NCBI GenBank assembly: GCA_035765775.1
Contig: DASTWV010000050.1
Location: forward strand, 1-64,000
Direction of reading: 5' to 3'
DNA length: 64,000 bases
From: Actinomycetota bacterium
GTDB taxonomy: Bacteria; Actinomycetota; CADDZG01; JAHWKV01; JAOPZY01
Every line of letters begins with the position of its first letter. Position 1 is the first letter of the stretch. Both the position numbers and the translations under genes were made by a program. Of the stretch, positions 26,995 through 35,762 are shown in pieces. The notes under the pieces are model-generated. The model did no database searches. It was not told the origin of the DNA and worked only from the letters and a program-made list of their open reading frames with translations.

Positions 26995-27034
26995 GCCCTG
27001 GCCAGACGTACTTTGGCCGGGGCTTTCTGTTTGT
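26995..27034 (+). terminator. Rho-independent terminator after tRNA-fMet
   Basis: Arms GCCCTGGCCA (26995-27004) and TGGCCGGGGC (27014-27023) form a 10-bp stem with one T/G pair and a 9-nt loop. The tract TTTCTGTTTGT follows at once. It sits 9 nt after the tRNA. Confidence 0.85.
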
Positions 27035-27155
27035 CCGGGGCGACAGCGAGCCGCCGTCCCTCGATCCCTCCCGATGCCCGGCCAGTTGACCCGCTCCGTC
27101 GTACCGCGATATCACTTCCCCGGCGGTGGGCGCCGGGTCCAGAGGAAACTGCCCC

Positions 27156-28109
27156 ATGGCTGACCAGGCTTCACCGGCGCTCGTCGTCGAGCACCTCACC
27201 AAGGCCTTCGGCGAGCGGGTCGCCTTCAGCGACGTCTCCTTCGAGGTGGCCCACGGGGAGGTGTTCGGCTTCCTCGGCCCCAACGGAGCAGGCAAGACCA
27301 CCACCGTCCGCACGCTGGGCACGCTGCTCACGCCCACCTCGGGGAAGGCGGTGGTCGCCGGGATCCCGCTCAGCGCCCAGGCCGGGCCGCAGATCCGCCA
27401 GAAGATCTCGATCATGCCCGAGGCGCCGGGCCTCTACCAGCGCCTGACCGTCGCCGAGAACCTCGAATGTTTCGCCGGGCTGTTCGGGCTGAGCGACCCC
27501 AAGGCGCGCATCGAACAGGCCCTGAAGGCGGTCAACCTCAGCGCCCGGGCGGACGACCCGTGCGGGTCGCTCTCCAAGGGCCTGCGCCAGCGGGTCGGCC
27601 TGGCCCGGGCGCTGCTGAACGACCCGGTGGTGCTCTTCCTCGACGAGCCGACCTCGGGGCTCGACCCGGTGGCTGCCCGGGAGGTGCACGAGCTCGTTGC
27701 CTCGCTCCGGGAGCGGGGTGTGACCATCTTTCTCACCACCCACCGCCTGGGCGAGGCCGAGCGGCTGTGCGACCGGGTGGCGATCCTGAACACCACGCTG
27801 CGCATGATCGGCCGCCCGGACGAGCTGCGGGAGCAGCTCTTCCAGCGCACGCTCGAGGTCCGTGTCCACGGGCGCATGGGCGACCCCGGCGCACTCTTCT
27901 CCGGCCTGAACGGGGTCGAAGGCTGGTCGGAGCGAGATCCGGGCACGTACGTCCTCACGGTGGCCGACCCGGAGGCCGCTGCCCCCGGGGTGGCCCGGGC
28001 GCTGGTCGGGGCCGGGGTTGACATCGTGGCGATCGGTGAGTCCCGCCACTCACTGGAGGACGTCTACCTCGAGCTGGTCGATGAGGACGTCGAGGCGGTC
28101 CGGCGATGA
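27156..28109 (+). CDS. ABC transporter ATP-binding protein (ABC-2 type exporter)
   Basis: The 317-residue ATPase has Walker A GPNGAGKTT (near residue 42), signature LSKGLRQRVGLARAL (near 145), Walker B VVLFLDEPTSGLD (near 160) and the switch His in TTHRLGEAE. The C-terminal extension of about 90 residues is typical of CcmA/DRA-type exporters. The ATG at 27156 follows AGAGGA. The permease gene overlaps its end (ATGA). Substrate is unknown; drug, lipid or peptide export are all possible. Confidence 0.93.
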   Translation: MADQASPALVVEHLTKAFGERVAFSDVSFEVAHGEVFGFLGPNGAGKTTTVRTLGTLLTPTSGKAVVAGIPLSAQAGPQIRQKISIMPEAPGLYQRLTVAENLECFAGLFGLSDPKARIEQALKAVNLSARADDPCGSLSKGLRQRVGLARALLNDPVVLFLDEPTSGLDPVAAREVHELVASLRERGVTIFLTTHRLGEAERLCDRVAILNTTLRMIGRPDELREQLFQRTLEVRVHGRMGDPGALFSGLNGVEGWSERDPGTYVLTVADPEAAAPGVARALVGAGVDIVAIGESRHSLEDVYLELVDEDVEAVRR

Positions 28110-28840
28110 GCTTCTCGTGGGGGCGCGTCGGCGCCATCGTCCGCAAGGAGCTGCGCGACTACCGGCGCAATCGCTTCGTCCTCGTCTTCACGATGGCGGT
28201 GCTCCCGCTGCTCTTCATCATCTTGCCGATGGTCCAGCTCTTCACCATCCCGGAGGTGGCCGCCACCACCGTGCTCGACCGGCGCATCGGCCTGTCGCTG
28301 CTCTACCTGCTCCTGATCCCGGCGATCGTGCCCTCCGCCCTGGCGGCCTACACGGTGGTGGGGGAGCGGGAGCAGGGGACCTTGGAGCCGATCCTCACCA
28401 CGCCGCTGCGGAGCGAGGAGTTCCTGGTGGGCAAGGCGCTGGCGGCCCTTATCCCCACGCTGATCATCGCCTATGCGATGCTGGCCATCTTCTACATCGG
28501 CGCCGCCATCGTCGCCCACCCGGCCGTGTCGTCGGCGGTGTTCCAGCGCTCCCACGTCCTGGTGCAGCTGGTGTTCACCCCGCTGCTGGCGGCCTGGTCG
28601 ATCTGGGTGGGTATCGCCATCTCCACCCGGATGAGCGACGTCCGGGCAGCCCAGCAGCTCGGAGTCTTCGCCAGCCTCCCGCCGCTCGCCATCGTGGCGC
28701 TCATGGGGCTGAACGTGATCACGCCGAGCCCGGCCCTCGCCCTGGGGCTGGCGGCGGCCCTGCTGGCGGTCGACGTGCTGGGCTGGCGGGCGGTGGCGGG
28801 GATGTTCAACCGGGAGCGCCTGATCGCCGGCCGGCGTTGA
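28106..28840 (+). CDS. ABC-2 type transporter permease
   Basis: The 244-residue membrane protein has about six hydrophobic helices and the ABC-2 permease motif VVGEREQGTLEPILTTPLR, which couples to the ATPase. The N-terminal IVRKELRDYRRNR start is typical. It overlaps the ATPase gene by 4 nt, so both are made in step and assemble in the cytoplasmic membrane. Confidence 0.92.
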   Translation: MSFSWGRVGAIVRKELRDYRRNRFVLVFTMAVLPLLFIILPMVQLFTIPEVAATTVLDRRIGLSLLYLLLIPAIVPSALAAYTVVGEREQGTLEPILTTPLRSEEFLVGKALAALIPTLIIAYAMLAIFYIGAAIVAHPAVSSAVFQRSHVLVQLVFTPLLAAWSIWVGIAISTRMSDVRAAQQLGVFASLPPLAIVALMGLNVITPSPALALGLAAALLAVDVLGWRAVAGMFNRERLIAGRR

Positions 28841-28902
28841 TCCCAGCAGCGTAGGAAAGTACAGGGCAACGCCCGTCGGCAGGAGTGCTGGTTGCTGTCG
28901 CT

Positions 28903-29178
28903 TCAGGCGAGCCGGCGGGCGATCTCGGCGGGGTACTCGGGGAAGTAGCGGGTGATGTCGCTGAGCGAGAAACGGGTGAGGATCGAGGAGGCTCGCTCCC
29001 GCTCGAGCAGGAAGCGGAACGATTCGCCCACGATGCGCTCCAGGTCGTCGGCCCCGAGGTCGGGGCCGTTGGGTAGACGCTCCGGCACCGTCACCTGGTG
29101 CTGGGTCTCCGTGCCGCCCTGGCGCACCCGAACCTCGAACAGGCGGCCCCCCAGTGGCGCAATGGCGATCTCAGCCAC
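28903..29178 (-). CDS. Conserved hypothetical small protein
   Basis: The 91-residue protein has no signal or membrane helix. It has a short beta-rich start and a helical C-terminus ending in [18 protein letters not shown] recall similar short proteins in other high-GC bacteria but no known function. Codon use fits the genome. It diverges from the sigma factor gene across an interval with a strong inverted repeat. Confidence 0.65.
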   Translation of the reverse strand: MAEIAIAPLGGRLFEVRVRQGGTETQHQVTVPERLPNGPDLGADDLERIVGESFRFLLERERASSILTRFSLSDITRYFPEYPAEIARRLA

Positions 29179-29495
29179 GGCTCTCCATTCGACGTCCCCC
29201 AGCAGATCTCCCTCACCTTAGGCGACGCAATGGCAACCCGCCGGGCGTCCCGTCGCCACCGGTTGGCCCGAGCCTCGAGGTGCCCCGGGACATAGTTGGT
29301 GGAGTGGTACATCCCACAGCTGTTCCACTCCACCAACTAGGAAGCGGCCGCCCCAACAAGGAGACGGCCGCCCCCACGCTGTCGCCCCGCTGGGGCCCGG
29401 CCGATGATTACTACCCCACGCGGGTACCATGTCGGGGTCTCCCGCAGCCGCCGAAGCCCGCCAGAGCCCAGCCAGCAGCCAGTAAGAGGACTCCC
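29179..29495. other. Divergent region upstream of the sigma factor gene
   Basis: These 317 bp hold no credible gene. The main feature is the perfect inverted repeat at 29293-29339. Further downstream are two copies of CGGCCGCC (around 29343-29378) that can pair with each other. AAGAGGA at 29484-29490 is the ribosome binding site of the sigma factor gene. Confidence 0.5.
29293..29339. repeat. Perfect 15-bp inverted repeat upstream of the sigR-like gene
   Basis: TAGTTGGTGGAGTGG (29293-29307) and its exact complement (29325-29339) flank a 17-nt loop. It is about 155 bp before the sigma factor start and about 115 bp before the divergent hypothetical gene. It could be an operator, a transcript hairpin, or a remnant of a mobile end. 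Confidence 0.65.
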
Positions 29496-30098
29496 GTGGT
29501 CACCTCCCAGTCGTCCACCCAGCCCGCCGTGCACCGCTTCGAGGACGAGGCCCTCGCCTTCGCCGACGCCCTCTACGGCACCGCGCTGCGGATGACCCGC
29601 AACGCCGCCGACGCCGAGGACCTGGTCCAGGAGACCTTCCTCCGGGCGTTCCGGGCCTGGGACCGCTTCGAGCCCGGGACCAACCTCAAGGCGTGGCTGT
29701 TCAAGATCATGACCAACCTGTTCATCTCGAGCTACCGGGCCCGCCGGCGGGAGCCGGTCACCATCTCCACCGACGACACCGAGGAGTTCGACCTCTACCG
29801 CAACCTGGTGGACGCCGACGGGCAGGTCGGGCGCTCGGCCGAGTCGATCGTCATCGACCGCCTGGTGGACGACGACGTCAAGGGCGCCCTCTCCAACCTG
29901 TCCGAGAACTTCCGGATCCCCGTCCTGCTGGCCGACGTCGAGGGCTTCTCCTACCGCGAGATCGCCGACATGATGGGCGTGCCGATCGGCACGGTCATGT
30001 CCCGGCTCCACCGGGGAAGGAAAGCGCTGCAAAAAGCGTTGTGGGACAAGGCGGTGGAGACGGGCCTTGTCGATGCAGGAGGATCAGCGAAGCGATGA
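29496..30098 (+). CDS. ECF sigma factor, SigR/SigH/RpoE type
   Basis: The 200-residue sigma factor has region 2 ([20 protein letters not shown], then [20 protein letters not shown]) and region 4 ([19 protein letters not shown], then [12 protein letters not shown]). The SigR/SigH subgroup controls the thiol-oxidative stress response in actinobacteria and is held by a zinc anti-sigma factor, whose gene overlaps here by 4 nt. The GTG at 29496 follows AAGAGGA. The frame extends upstream but codon logic and the binding site support the GTG. Confidence 0.92.
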   Translation: MVTSQSSTQPAVHRFEDEALAFADALYGTALRMTRNAADAEDLVQETFLRAFRAWDRFEPGTNLKAWLFKIMTNLFISSYRARRREPVTISTDDTEEFDLYRNLVDADGQVGRSAESIVIDRLVDDDVKGALSNLSENFRIPVLLADVEGFSYREIADMMGVPIGTVMSRLHRGRKALQKALWDKAVETGLVDAGGSAKR

Positions 30099-30346
30099 GC
30101 ATGGACTGCGGCGAGGTACTGGAGCGCATCTCCCTCATCCTCGATGGTGAGTTGTCCCCCGAAATATGTGCCGAGCTGCAGATGCATCTTGAGCGCTGCG
30201 CGGTGTGCTACGGCCGCCACGAGACCGAACGCCTCTTCAAGCACCTCATCCGGGAGCGCTGTGGCTGCGAACCGGCTCCGCCGGGTCTCGTCGCCCGCAT
30301 CAGAACGGTGATCTACGAGGAAGCCACCGTCATCTATCCGGAGTAG
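30095..30346 (+). CDS. rsrA: Zinc-binding anti-sigma factor, RsrA/RshA type
   Basis: The 83-residue protein has the ZAS motif His31-x3-Cys35-x2-Cys38 with Cys5 further upstream, as in RsrA of Streptomyces and RshA of Mycobacterium. Oxidation releases zinc and frees the sigma factor. Its ATG overlaps the sigma factor stop (ATGA), with GGAGGA 11 nt upstream. Confidence 0.9.
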   Translation: MSMDCGEVLERISLILDGELSPEICAELQMHLERCAVCYGRHETERLFKHLIRERCGCEPAPPGLVARIRTVIYEEATVIYPE

Positions 30347-30362
30347 TGGTCTGACCGAAGAC

Positions 30363-30420
30363 TCCGGCTCCGCCGGACGTCGTAGCCCCTCCCGCAGTAC
30401 CTAGTCATTTTTGACTATCT
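30363..30420 (+). terminator. Candidate terminator after the anti-sigma gene
   Basis: TCCGGC-TCC-GCCGGA (30363-30377) is a compact GC hairpin, and TAGTCA-TTTT-TGACTA (30402-30417) follows with T-rich DNA after it (TCTGTTTTG). Either could end the sigma operon transcript. Neither is a textbook terminator. Confidence 0.4.
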
Positions 30421-30547
30421 GTTTTGACCCCGTTTGTCCATTCTCCTCAGGGCTGGAGTGGCCGACGTATTGAGGCGAACGGGTCTCGGTGCTCCACGCC
30501 GGGACGCCGTGCCCCACACAACGGTCGCCCTAGAAAGGAGCCGGACG

Positions 30548-30748
30548 ATGGAACAGGTGAAGGTATCTCGGAACGGGGAGTACCTCCGCACGGCGGATGT
30601 GGCCCGGGCGCTGCACGTGTCCACCAAGACGGTGTCGCGCTGGGCGAACGACCACAAGCTTCCCTACATGCGGACCCTCGGCGGCCACCGGCGCTACCCG
30701 GCGCAGGCGATCCGGGACCTGGCGCAGGGCCTCGTGGGCCACGACTAG
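30548..30748 (+). CDS. bldC: BldC-like MerR-type DNA-binding protein
   Basis: The 66-residue protein is one winged helix: EYLRTADVARALHVSTKTVS, RWANDHKLPYMRTLGGHRRY. Length and sequence match BldC, a small MerR-type regulator of development in Streptomyces and widespread in actinobacteria. AAAGGAG lies 7 nt ahead of the ATG. It is monocistronic, since the next gene is on the opposite strand. Confidence 0.88.
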   Translation: MEQVKVSRNGEYLRTADVARALHVSTKTVSRWANDHKLPYMRTLGGHRRYPAQAIRDLAQGLVGHD

Positions 30749-30778
30749 ACCCGGCGAAGCCGCAACCAGGCACTTCCC

Positions 30779-31414
30779 TCAGCGACTCCCCGACGGCGGA
30801 TCCAGGGCTTCGCCCGAGGGGGCCGCATGCGCCGCGTGCTCGACCCCATGGCGCCCCGGAGGGGGATTCCCCGACAGGCGCCTGGGCTGGTAGCCCACCA
30901 GCCGCTGCACCAGCAGGAAGACTCCGGTCCCGAGGGTGACGTCGCCCACGCTCACGATCCCTAGGTAGGGGATCGGGATGATGTCGCCCAGGAAGCTGAG
31001 CCGGGTGGAGCGGGTCATGGCGTGATGCTTCACGCCGGTCTGGAGGCCGGGGAGCGCCTTCAGGCCGAGGTGGTGCACGGCGGCCAATGAGACCGGCATC
31101 GCCCCGTTGGCCAGAATGACCACGATGTTGAGCGCCAGGCCGGCACCGATGAACGCGGTGCCCGGGTAGCGCAGGTTCGCCACCACGAAGGCGATGATCA
31201 ACCCGTAGGACACCATGAGCACGGCCGTGCCCGCCCACCCCCGGTAGAGCGCGGGGACCGACGAGGCGAGGGCCTGGGCGCCGATCTGCAGCCCGAGGCC
31301 GGCGAAGACCAGCCCCGGCAGGCGGAACTGGGCCGCGGAGACGTTCTCGAGGTGCCCTCCCCGGGCCAGCCCCGCGAGGATGCCGAGCACGAGCAGGGCG
31401 AGGGCCAGCAGCAC
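30779..31414 (-). CDS. DUF5317 family membrane protein
   Basis: The 211-residue protein has several hydrophobic helices and the family blocks ILANGAMPVS and LSFLGDIIPIPYLG with SVGDV. The last about 40 residues are hydrophilic. Function is unknown. The start is GTG at 31414 with no strong ribosome binding site. A small inverted repeat GGATACC/GGTATCC (31423-31440) lies just upstream and could be an operator. Confidence 0.72.
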   Translation of the reverse strand: MLLALALLVLGILAGLARGGHLENVSAAQFRLPGLVFAGLGLQIGAQALASSVPALYRGWAGTAVLMVSYGLIIAFVVANLRYPGTAFIGAGLALNIVVILANGAMPVSLAAVHHLGLKALPGLQTGVKHHAMTRSTRLSFLGDIIPIPYLGIVSVGDVTLGTGVFLLVQRLVGYQPRRLSGNPPPGRHGVEHAAHAAPSGEALDPPSGSR

Positions 31415-31480
31415 GGCGGGCAGGATACCGTTGGGTATCCTCCGGGTGCGGAGCCGGCACCCCGGAACCGCCGGAACGAC

Positions 31481-31855
31481 CTACAGCGGCTGCCGGCCGG
31501 CGAAGCCCGAGCCCGGGTCGTGCCAGAAGTCGACCGCCGCCTCGCCCTGGCGCCAGCACAGGTAGATCTCCCGCCCGTCACGCTGGCCGGGGAAGTCGAG
31601 CAGGCCCTGGGCGATGTCCCGCAGCACGATCCCCGCCTCGCCGAACCAGGTCAGCTCCTCGGCAGCGATCTTCGAGGCGGCCAGCCAGTCCCTCGCCCCC
31701 GCCCCGCCGCCGTTGCGCCCCGAGGCGGCCACCGTGGTGATGCGGTGCCCGGCGATGGTGGCCGACGCCCCTTGGAGGCGGTGCAGGCGGACCTTGACCT
31801 CGGGCAGGAGGTCGTTGGCGCTCTGCCGGGTGTAGACCGGCGCCCCGTCGTCCAC
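31481..31855 (-). CDS. DUF2203 family protein
   Basis: The 124-residue soluble protein matches DUF2203: an N-terminal YTRQSANDLLPEV helix, and a C-terminal CWRQGEAAVDFWHD block with GF near the end. Function is unknown. It starts with GTG and is upstream of, and codirectional with, the DUF5317 gene. Confidence 0.75.
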   Translation of the reverse strand: MDDGAPVYTRQSANDLLPEVKVRLHRLQGASATIAGHRITTVAASGRNGGGAGARDWLAASKIAAEELTWFGEAGIVLRDIAQGLLDFPGQRDGREIYLCWRQGEAAVDFWHDPGSGFAGRQPL

Positions 31856-31927
31856 CCGCCTATCACATCATTTTCTCGGGGCGCCGGGCTCCGCTCGGCC
31901 GCCGAGGAGCCACATAGGATGGCCGCC

Positions 31928-33400
31928 ATGACCACGCCGGCCGACCGCGCCTGGGACCAGGGCGACCTCACCCCGCCCGAGGTCGCCCACCTCCACCGTT
32001 TCCTGGGGGCCTGGCAGCTCATCGCCGACCTCTCCTTTGCCGACCTGCTGCTGTGGTGCCGCATGGAGGCGGCCCCCGGCTTCGTATGCGTCGGCCAGAT
32101 CCGGCCGGTGACCGCCCAGACCCTGCACCCGGAGGACGCCATCGCCCGCACGATCCGCCCCGAGGAGCTGCCGATCATCGACCGGGCCTTCGCCGAGGGG
32201 CGCAGCTGGCGCCGGGACGAGCCCGTCCTCCTCGACGGCCTGCAGGTGCGCATGGAGGCAGTCCCGGTGCCCTTCGACGGGCGGATCGTGGCGGTGATGT
32301 CGATGGAGGGCATCCCGCTCGGCCACCGGCGCCCGGGCCAGCTCGAGCAGACCTACCTGTCGTGCGCCCTGGCCCTCACCCGCATGGTGCAGGAGGGCAA
32401 CTTCCCCTTCGAGGGCGAGACCCTCGACCCCGAGCTCGCCCCCCGGGTGGGCGACGGATTCCTGCGCCTGGACTCCGAGGGCCGGGTGCTCTACGCCAGC
32501 CCGAACGCGATCTCGGCCTACCGCCGCCTGGGCGTGGTGTCCAACGTGGTGGGGGAGCGGCTGGCGGACATCGGCGTCGAGCCGTCGCTGGCCTGGGCGG
32601 CGCTGCACATGGGCACTCCGCTGGACGCCGAGGTCGAGGTCGGGGCGACGGTGGTGCTGCAGCGGGCGGTGCCCTTCCTCCGGGGGCCGATGCGGGCGGT
32701 GGTGGGCGGCATGCTCCTGGTGCGCGACGTCACCGAGCTCCGCCACCGGGAGCGCATGCTCGCCCGCCAGGAGGCGGTGATCCAGGAGATCCACCACCGG
32801 GTGAAGAACAACCTGCAGACCATCGCCAGCCTCCTGCGCCTGCAGGCCCGCCGGCTGGGCTCGCCCGAGGCCCGCAGCGCCCTTGAGGAGGCGGTGCGCC
32901 GGATCGCCTCCATCGCCCTGGTGCACGAGACCCTCTCCCGGGACCCCCGGGAGGCTGTGGAGTTCGGCGAGGTGGGCCGGGCGATCATCCGCATGGTCAA
33001 CGACGGCCTCACGATCCCCGACCGCCGGGTCCACCTCCAGTTCGAGGGCGACCCCGGCGAGCTGCCCGCCGAGGTGGCCACCCCGCTGGCGGTGGTGCTG
33101 GTGGAGCTGCTGCAGAACGCCGTCGAGCACGCCTTCGGCCCGTGGGGCGGCAGCGTGGTAGCCCGCATGAGCCGGGAGGAGGACGGCACGGTGCGCCTGG
33201 CGGTGGAGGACGACGGTCAGGGGCTGCCCGAGGGCTTCAACCTCATGGGGCCGGGGCTGGGCCTGCAGATCGTGCGGGCGCTCATCGAGAGCGAGCTGCA
33301 CGGGACGATCGGCATCCAGTCGGGGGGCGCGAACGGGGGGGTGTCGGTGGTGGTGGAGGTGCCGGCGACGGCGGTGAACCGGGTGGGGCGGGAAGCCTGA
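31928..33400 (+). CDS. pdtaS: PdtaS-like sensor histidine kinase (HisKA_2)
   Basis: The 490-residue cytoplasmic kinase has an N-terminal GAF-like domain (about 20-150), a PAS-like domain (about 165-270) and a HisKA_2 dimerisation domain. The phospho-acceptor is His290 in EIHHRVKNNLQTIASLL. HATPase_c follows (ELLQNAVEHAF, DDGQGLP, GLGLQIV). The layout matches PdtaS (Rv3220c), whose partner PdtaR is an ANTAR antiterminator; no pdtaR is seen here. An in-frame ATG at 31919 is an alternative start. It converges with whiB. Confidence 0.88.
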   Translation: MTTPADRAWDQGDLTPPEVAHLHRFLGAWQLIADLSFADLLLWCRMEAAPGFVCVGQIRPVTAQTLHPEDAIARTIRPEELPIIDRAFAEGRSWRRDEPVLLDGLQVRMEAVPVPFDGRIVAVMSMEGIPLGHRRPGQLEQTYLSCALALTRMVQEGNFPFEGETLDPELAPRVGDGFLRLDSEGRVLYASPNAISAYRRLGVVSNVVGERLADIGVEPSLAWAALHMGTPLDAEVEVGATVVLQRAVPFLRGPMRAVVGGMLLVRDVTELRHRERMLARQEAVIQEIHHRVKNNLQTIASLLRLQARRLGSPEARSALEEAVRRIASIALVHETLSRDPREAVEFGEVGRAIIRMVNDGLTIPDRRVHLQFEGDPGELPAEVATPLAVVLVELLQNAVEHAFGPWGGSVVARMSREEDGTVRLAVEDDGQGLPEGFNLMGPGLGLQIVRALIESELHGTIGIQSGGANGGVSVVVEVPATAVNRVGREA

Positions 33401-33403
33401 CGC

Positions 33404-33697
33404 TCAGGCGAACTGCGGGTGGCGCCGGGACTGCTGGATCTCGCGGCGTTCGTCCTCGGAGAGGCCGCCCCAGACACCGATGTCCTGGCCTGTGGCGAGC
33501 GCCCACTCGAGGCACTTGGACCGTACGCAGCAGTTCTGGCAGATGCGTTTGGCGGCGTCGATCTGTTCGAGGGCTGGTCCGGTGGTGCCGATCGGGAAAA
33601 AGATATCTGGATCGTCAATCTCGCGGCAGGCGGCGTCATGGCGCCAGTCGCACGCCGCGGAGGCGGCGGGGTCCAGGTAGAACGTCACTTCCTTCAT
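33404..33697 (-). CDS. WhiB-family iron-sulfur regulator
   Basis: The 97-residue protein has the four WhiB cysteines: Cys24, then Cys53-x2-Cys56-x5-Cys62, and the GVWGG turn. Such proteins bind a 4Fe-4S cluster and region 4 of the main sigma factor. They sense redox state, nitric oxide or developmental cues and occur mainly in actinobacteria. The start at 33697 gives the normal length; the longer frame upstream is promoter DNA. Confidence 0.95.
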   Translation of the reverse strand: MKEVTFYLDPAASAACDWRHDAACREIDDPDIFFPIGTTGPALEQIDAAKRICQNCCVRSKCLEWALATGQDIGVWGGLSEDERREIQQSRRHPQFA

Positions 33698-33748
33698 TGC
33701 GCAGTCCCTTGAAGCTATCGCCGACCCTTGCTGCTCGACAGGAGCGTG

Positions 33749-33796
33749 AGGATACGGGACATGTCTCGCCAAAAACAAGCCCTAATTTTGTTTTTG
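33749..33796 (-). promoter_or_regulatory. AT-rich hairpin and putative whiB promoter
   Basis: Reading leftward, TTGTTT (33778-33773) and TATCCT (33754-33749) are 18 bp apart and could be -35 and -10 elements of whiB. The same stretch holds the palindrome CAAAAACAA/TTGTTTTTG (33770-33778 with 33788-33796) in strikingly AT-rich DNA, which may also mark the end of the ku transcript. Confidence 0.35.
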
Positions 33797-33863
33797 TGCG
33801 AAGATTTTGATTCTCTAAGGACGTATCTCGCCCTAACGGGGCCCGGGCACCGGTACAGGTACG

Positions 33864-34682
33864 TTACCCGGTGGCTTGGGCCGCCTCGGGCTGAGCGTCC
33901 TTCTTGGCCTTGGTGGCCTCTACGCTGGCTCGGAGGGCCTCCATGAGGTCCAGGATCTGCGTCGGCTCTGAGGCAGTCGGGGCAACTGCCACTTCCTGGC
34001 CGGCAATCTTCGCCTCGGCGGCCTCCTCGAGGCGCTGCCGGTAGCTGTCGACGAACTGGCCGGGGTCGAAGTGGTCGGTGAGGTTGTCGATGAGGGTCTT
34101 GGCCATCGCCAGCTCCTGCGGGCGGATGTCCACCTGCTTGGAGAGCTGGTCGAAATCGGCGTCCCGGATCTCGTCGGGCCAGTACATGGTCTCCATCACG
34201 AACACCCCGTCCCGCAGGCGCAGGGTGGCCAGGTGCTCCTTCTCCCGCAGGGTGATCTTGGCGATCCCCACCCGCCCCGAATCGGTCAGAGCCTGGGCGA
34301 GCAGCCGGTAGGCCTTGATGCCCGTGGGCTCGGGGGCCAGGTAGTAAGAGCGCTGGAAGTAGATCGGATCGATCTCTTCCAGGGGCACGAACGCCACGAC
34401 ATCGACCGCCCGGACGCTGTCGCTCGGCAGCCGCTCCAGCTCCTCCTCGGTGAAGATGACGTAGCGGTCCTTCTCGTACTCGTAGCCCTTGACGATCTCG
34501 TCGAAGGGAACTTCCTCGTCGTCGATCGAGCACACCCGCTTGTAGCGGATCCGGCCGGAATCGGAGGCGTGGAGCTGGTGGAACTTGAGGCTCCTCTCCT
34601 CGACCGCGGTGAAGAGGCGCACAGGGATGCTGATGAGGCCGAAGGTGATGGCCCCGTTCCAAATGGACCGCATGGCTGGCAT
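33864..34682 (-). CDS. ku: Bacterial Ku, DNA end-binding protein of NHEJ
   Basis: The 272-residue protein starts with the Ku core (RSIWNGAITFGLISIPVRL) and continues with CSIDDEEVPFDEIVKGYEYE and the beta-barrel segments of the family. A short Lys/Ala tail ends it. Ku forms a ring on broken DNA ends and recruits LigD in non-homologous end joining. No ligD is in the window. ATG at 34682 follows GGGAGCC. It is divergent from the NurA-HerA-SbcCD operon. Confidence 0.95.
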   Translation of the reverse strand: MPAMRSIWNGAITFGLISIPVRLFTAVEERSLKFHQLHASDSGRIRYKRVCSIDDEEVPFDEIVKGYEYEKDRYVIFTEEELERLPSDSVRAVDVVAFVPLEEIDPIYFQRSYYLAPEPTGIKAYRLLAQALTDSGRVGIAKITLREKEHLATLRLRDGVFVMETMYWPDEIRDADFDQLSKQVDIRPQELAMAKTLIDNLTDHFDPGQFVDSYRQRLEEAAEAKIAGQEVAVAPTASEPTQILDLMEALRASVEATKAKKDAQPEAAQATG

Positions 34683-34814
34683 GGCTGGCTCCCATGATAG
34701 ACAGCGCCGGCGGCGGAGCGCCCACCGACCCCGGGCGGAGTTCGCACAAGAAAATTTCCCGAGCTTCGATTGTTTGCCGCTGGATTGTCATACCCCCTCA
34801 GTAGCATCGCGGCC
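34683..34814. promoter_or_regulatory. Divergent ku / nurA promoter region
   Basis: These 132 bp must hold the promoters of both repair transcription units. A lower-GC centre (34750-34805) contains TTGTTT and ATTGTC, but no firm -35/-10 pair or LexA palindrome was recognised. Confidence 0.35.
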
Positions 34815-35762
34815 ATGGTTGGTTCACGGGTGGAACGGATGTGGGTCGAGGCGTGGAGCCCGGAGTACGGCACCTCCTACGGGCTGCGGGACGACGACGG
34901 GGCGTCGGGGGCCGAGGAGCCCCAGGGCGAGGCACTGGGCGAGGTGCCCTGGGAGCCGGTCGACCCGGCGCCGGTCCCCTGCCCCGCGGTGGCCTTCCTC
35001 GACGGGGTGAGCCGGGTGGATGCCCGGGTGTTCCTGGACACCGGCGGGGATCCCGCCGTCGGCCTGTGCGGCTCGGTGGGCGTCGGGGCGATGCTTACCG
35101 ACGGCACCGCCCACTTCGCCCCGCCCCGCATCCAGCGGGCCCGAGTCTTCGGCCCCGGGGTGGAGCCCTCGGTGCCGCTGGCCATCGGGAGGCTGGACTA
35201 CGTCGACCGCCCCGCCCGGAGCGCCACGCCCGAGGGGATCCGGATGGCGCTCGAGCGCCTGCGGGAGGAGACCGAGGTGGCCATGGCCGCCAGCCTGGCC
35301 CACGACGGCTGGGTGGTGATCGCCGACGGCCGGCTGCGCCGGGTGGAGCCCGAGAACATCGTCGGCTACATCAAGAGCCAGGACGGCCGGTACCTGGGGC
35401 CGGACCTGGCGCCGCTCGTCGGGCGCCTCGGGGCGGGCCAGCGCACGCCGCTGTTCGGGCTGCGCAGGTCGCACCACTTCTCGTGGTACCTGCGGCTGGC
35501 CTCCAGCCCGGGCGGGCACCCATGGGCGGGCATCGTGCGCTGCGAAGTGAGTGCCTCGCTGCCCCTGTCGAGGGTGGTGGCGCTGGCCGACCTGACCGCC
35601 GCCCACCTGCCCCGCTTCGCCTCGCCCGGCTACTGGGACAGCCGGTCGCCGCAGAACCTGGTGCCTATCGCCACGCTGGAGCGCCGGCTGTGGCACCTGC
35701 TGGGCGACCGGGAGATCGTGCTGCGCCGGATCCGGGCGGCCGCCGCCGGGGGTGGGTCGTGA
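34815..35762 (+). CDS. nurA: NurA-like nuclease
   Basis: The 315-residue protein shows NurA-type features: an early acidic nuclease motif (VAFLDGVSRVDARVF near 59-73), a second acidic block, and YIKSQDGRYLGPDL plus a C-terminal HLPRFASPGYWDSR segment. NurA is a 5'-3' nuclease that works with the HerA translocase in end resection. The herA gene begins in its stop codon (GTGA). The ATG at 34815 was chosen over an upstream in-frame codon that falls in the divergent promoter region. Confidence 0.82.
   Translation: MVGSRVERMWVEAWSPEYGTSYGLRDDDGASGAEEPQGEALGEVPWEPVDPAPVPCPAVAFLDGVSRVDARVFLDTGGDPAVGLCGSVGVGAMLTDGTAHFAPPRIQRARVFGPGVEPSVPLAIGRLDYVDRPARSATPEGIRMALERLREETEVAMAASLAHDGWVVIADGRLRRVEPENIVGYIKSQDGRYLGPDLAPLVGRLGAGQRTPLFGLRRSHHFSWYLRLASSPGGHPWAGIVRCEVSASLPLSRVVALADLTAAHLPRFASPGYWDSRSPQNLVPIATLERRLWHLLGDREIVLRRIRAAAAGGGS

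Noticed and set aside
31352-31927. N-terminal extension of the PdtaS-like kinase
   Set aside because: These bases are antisense to the DUF5317 and DUF2203 genes and the predicted peptide is low-complexity.
34683-34814. LexA/SOS box between ku and nurA
   Set aside because: No GAAC-N4-GTTC-like palindrome was found in the interval.
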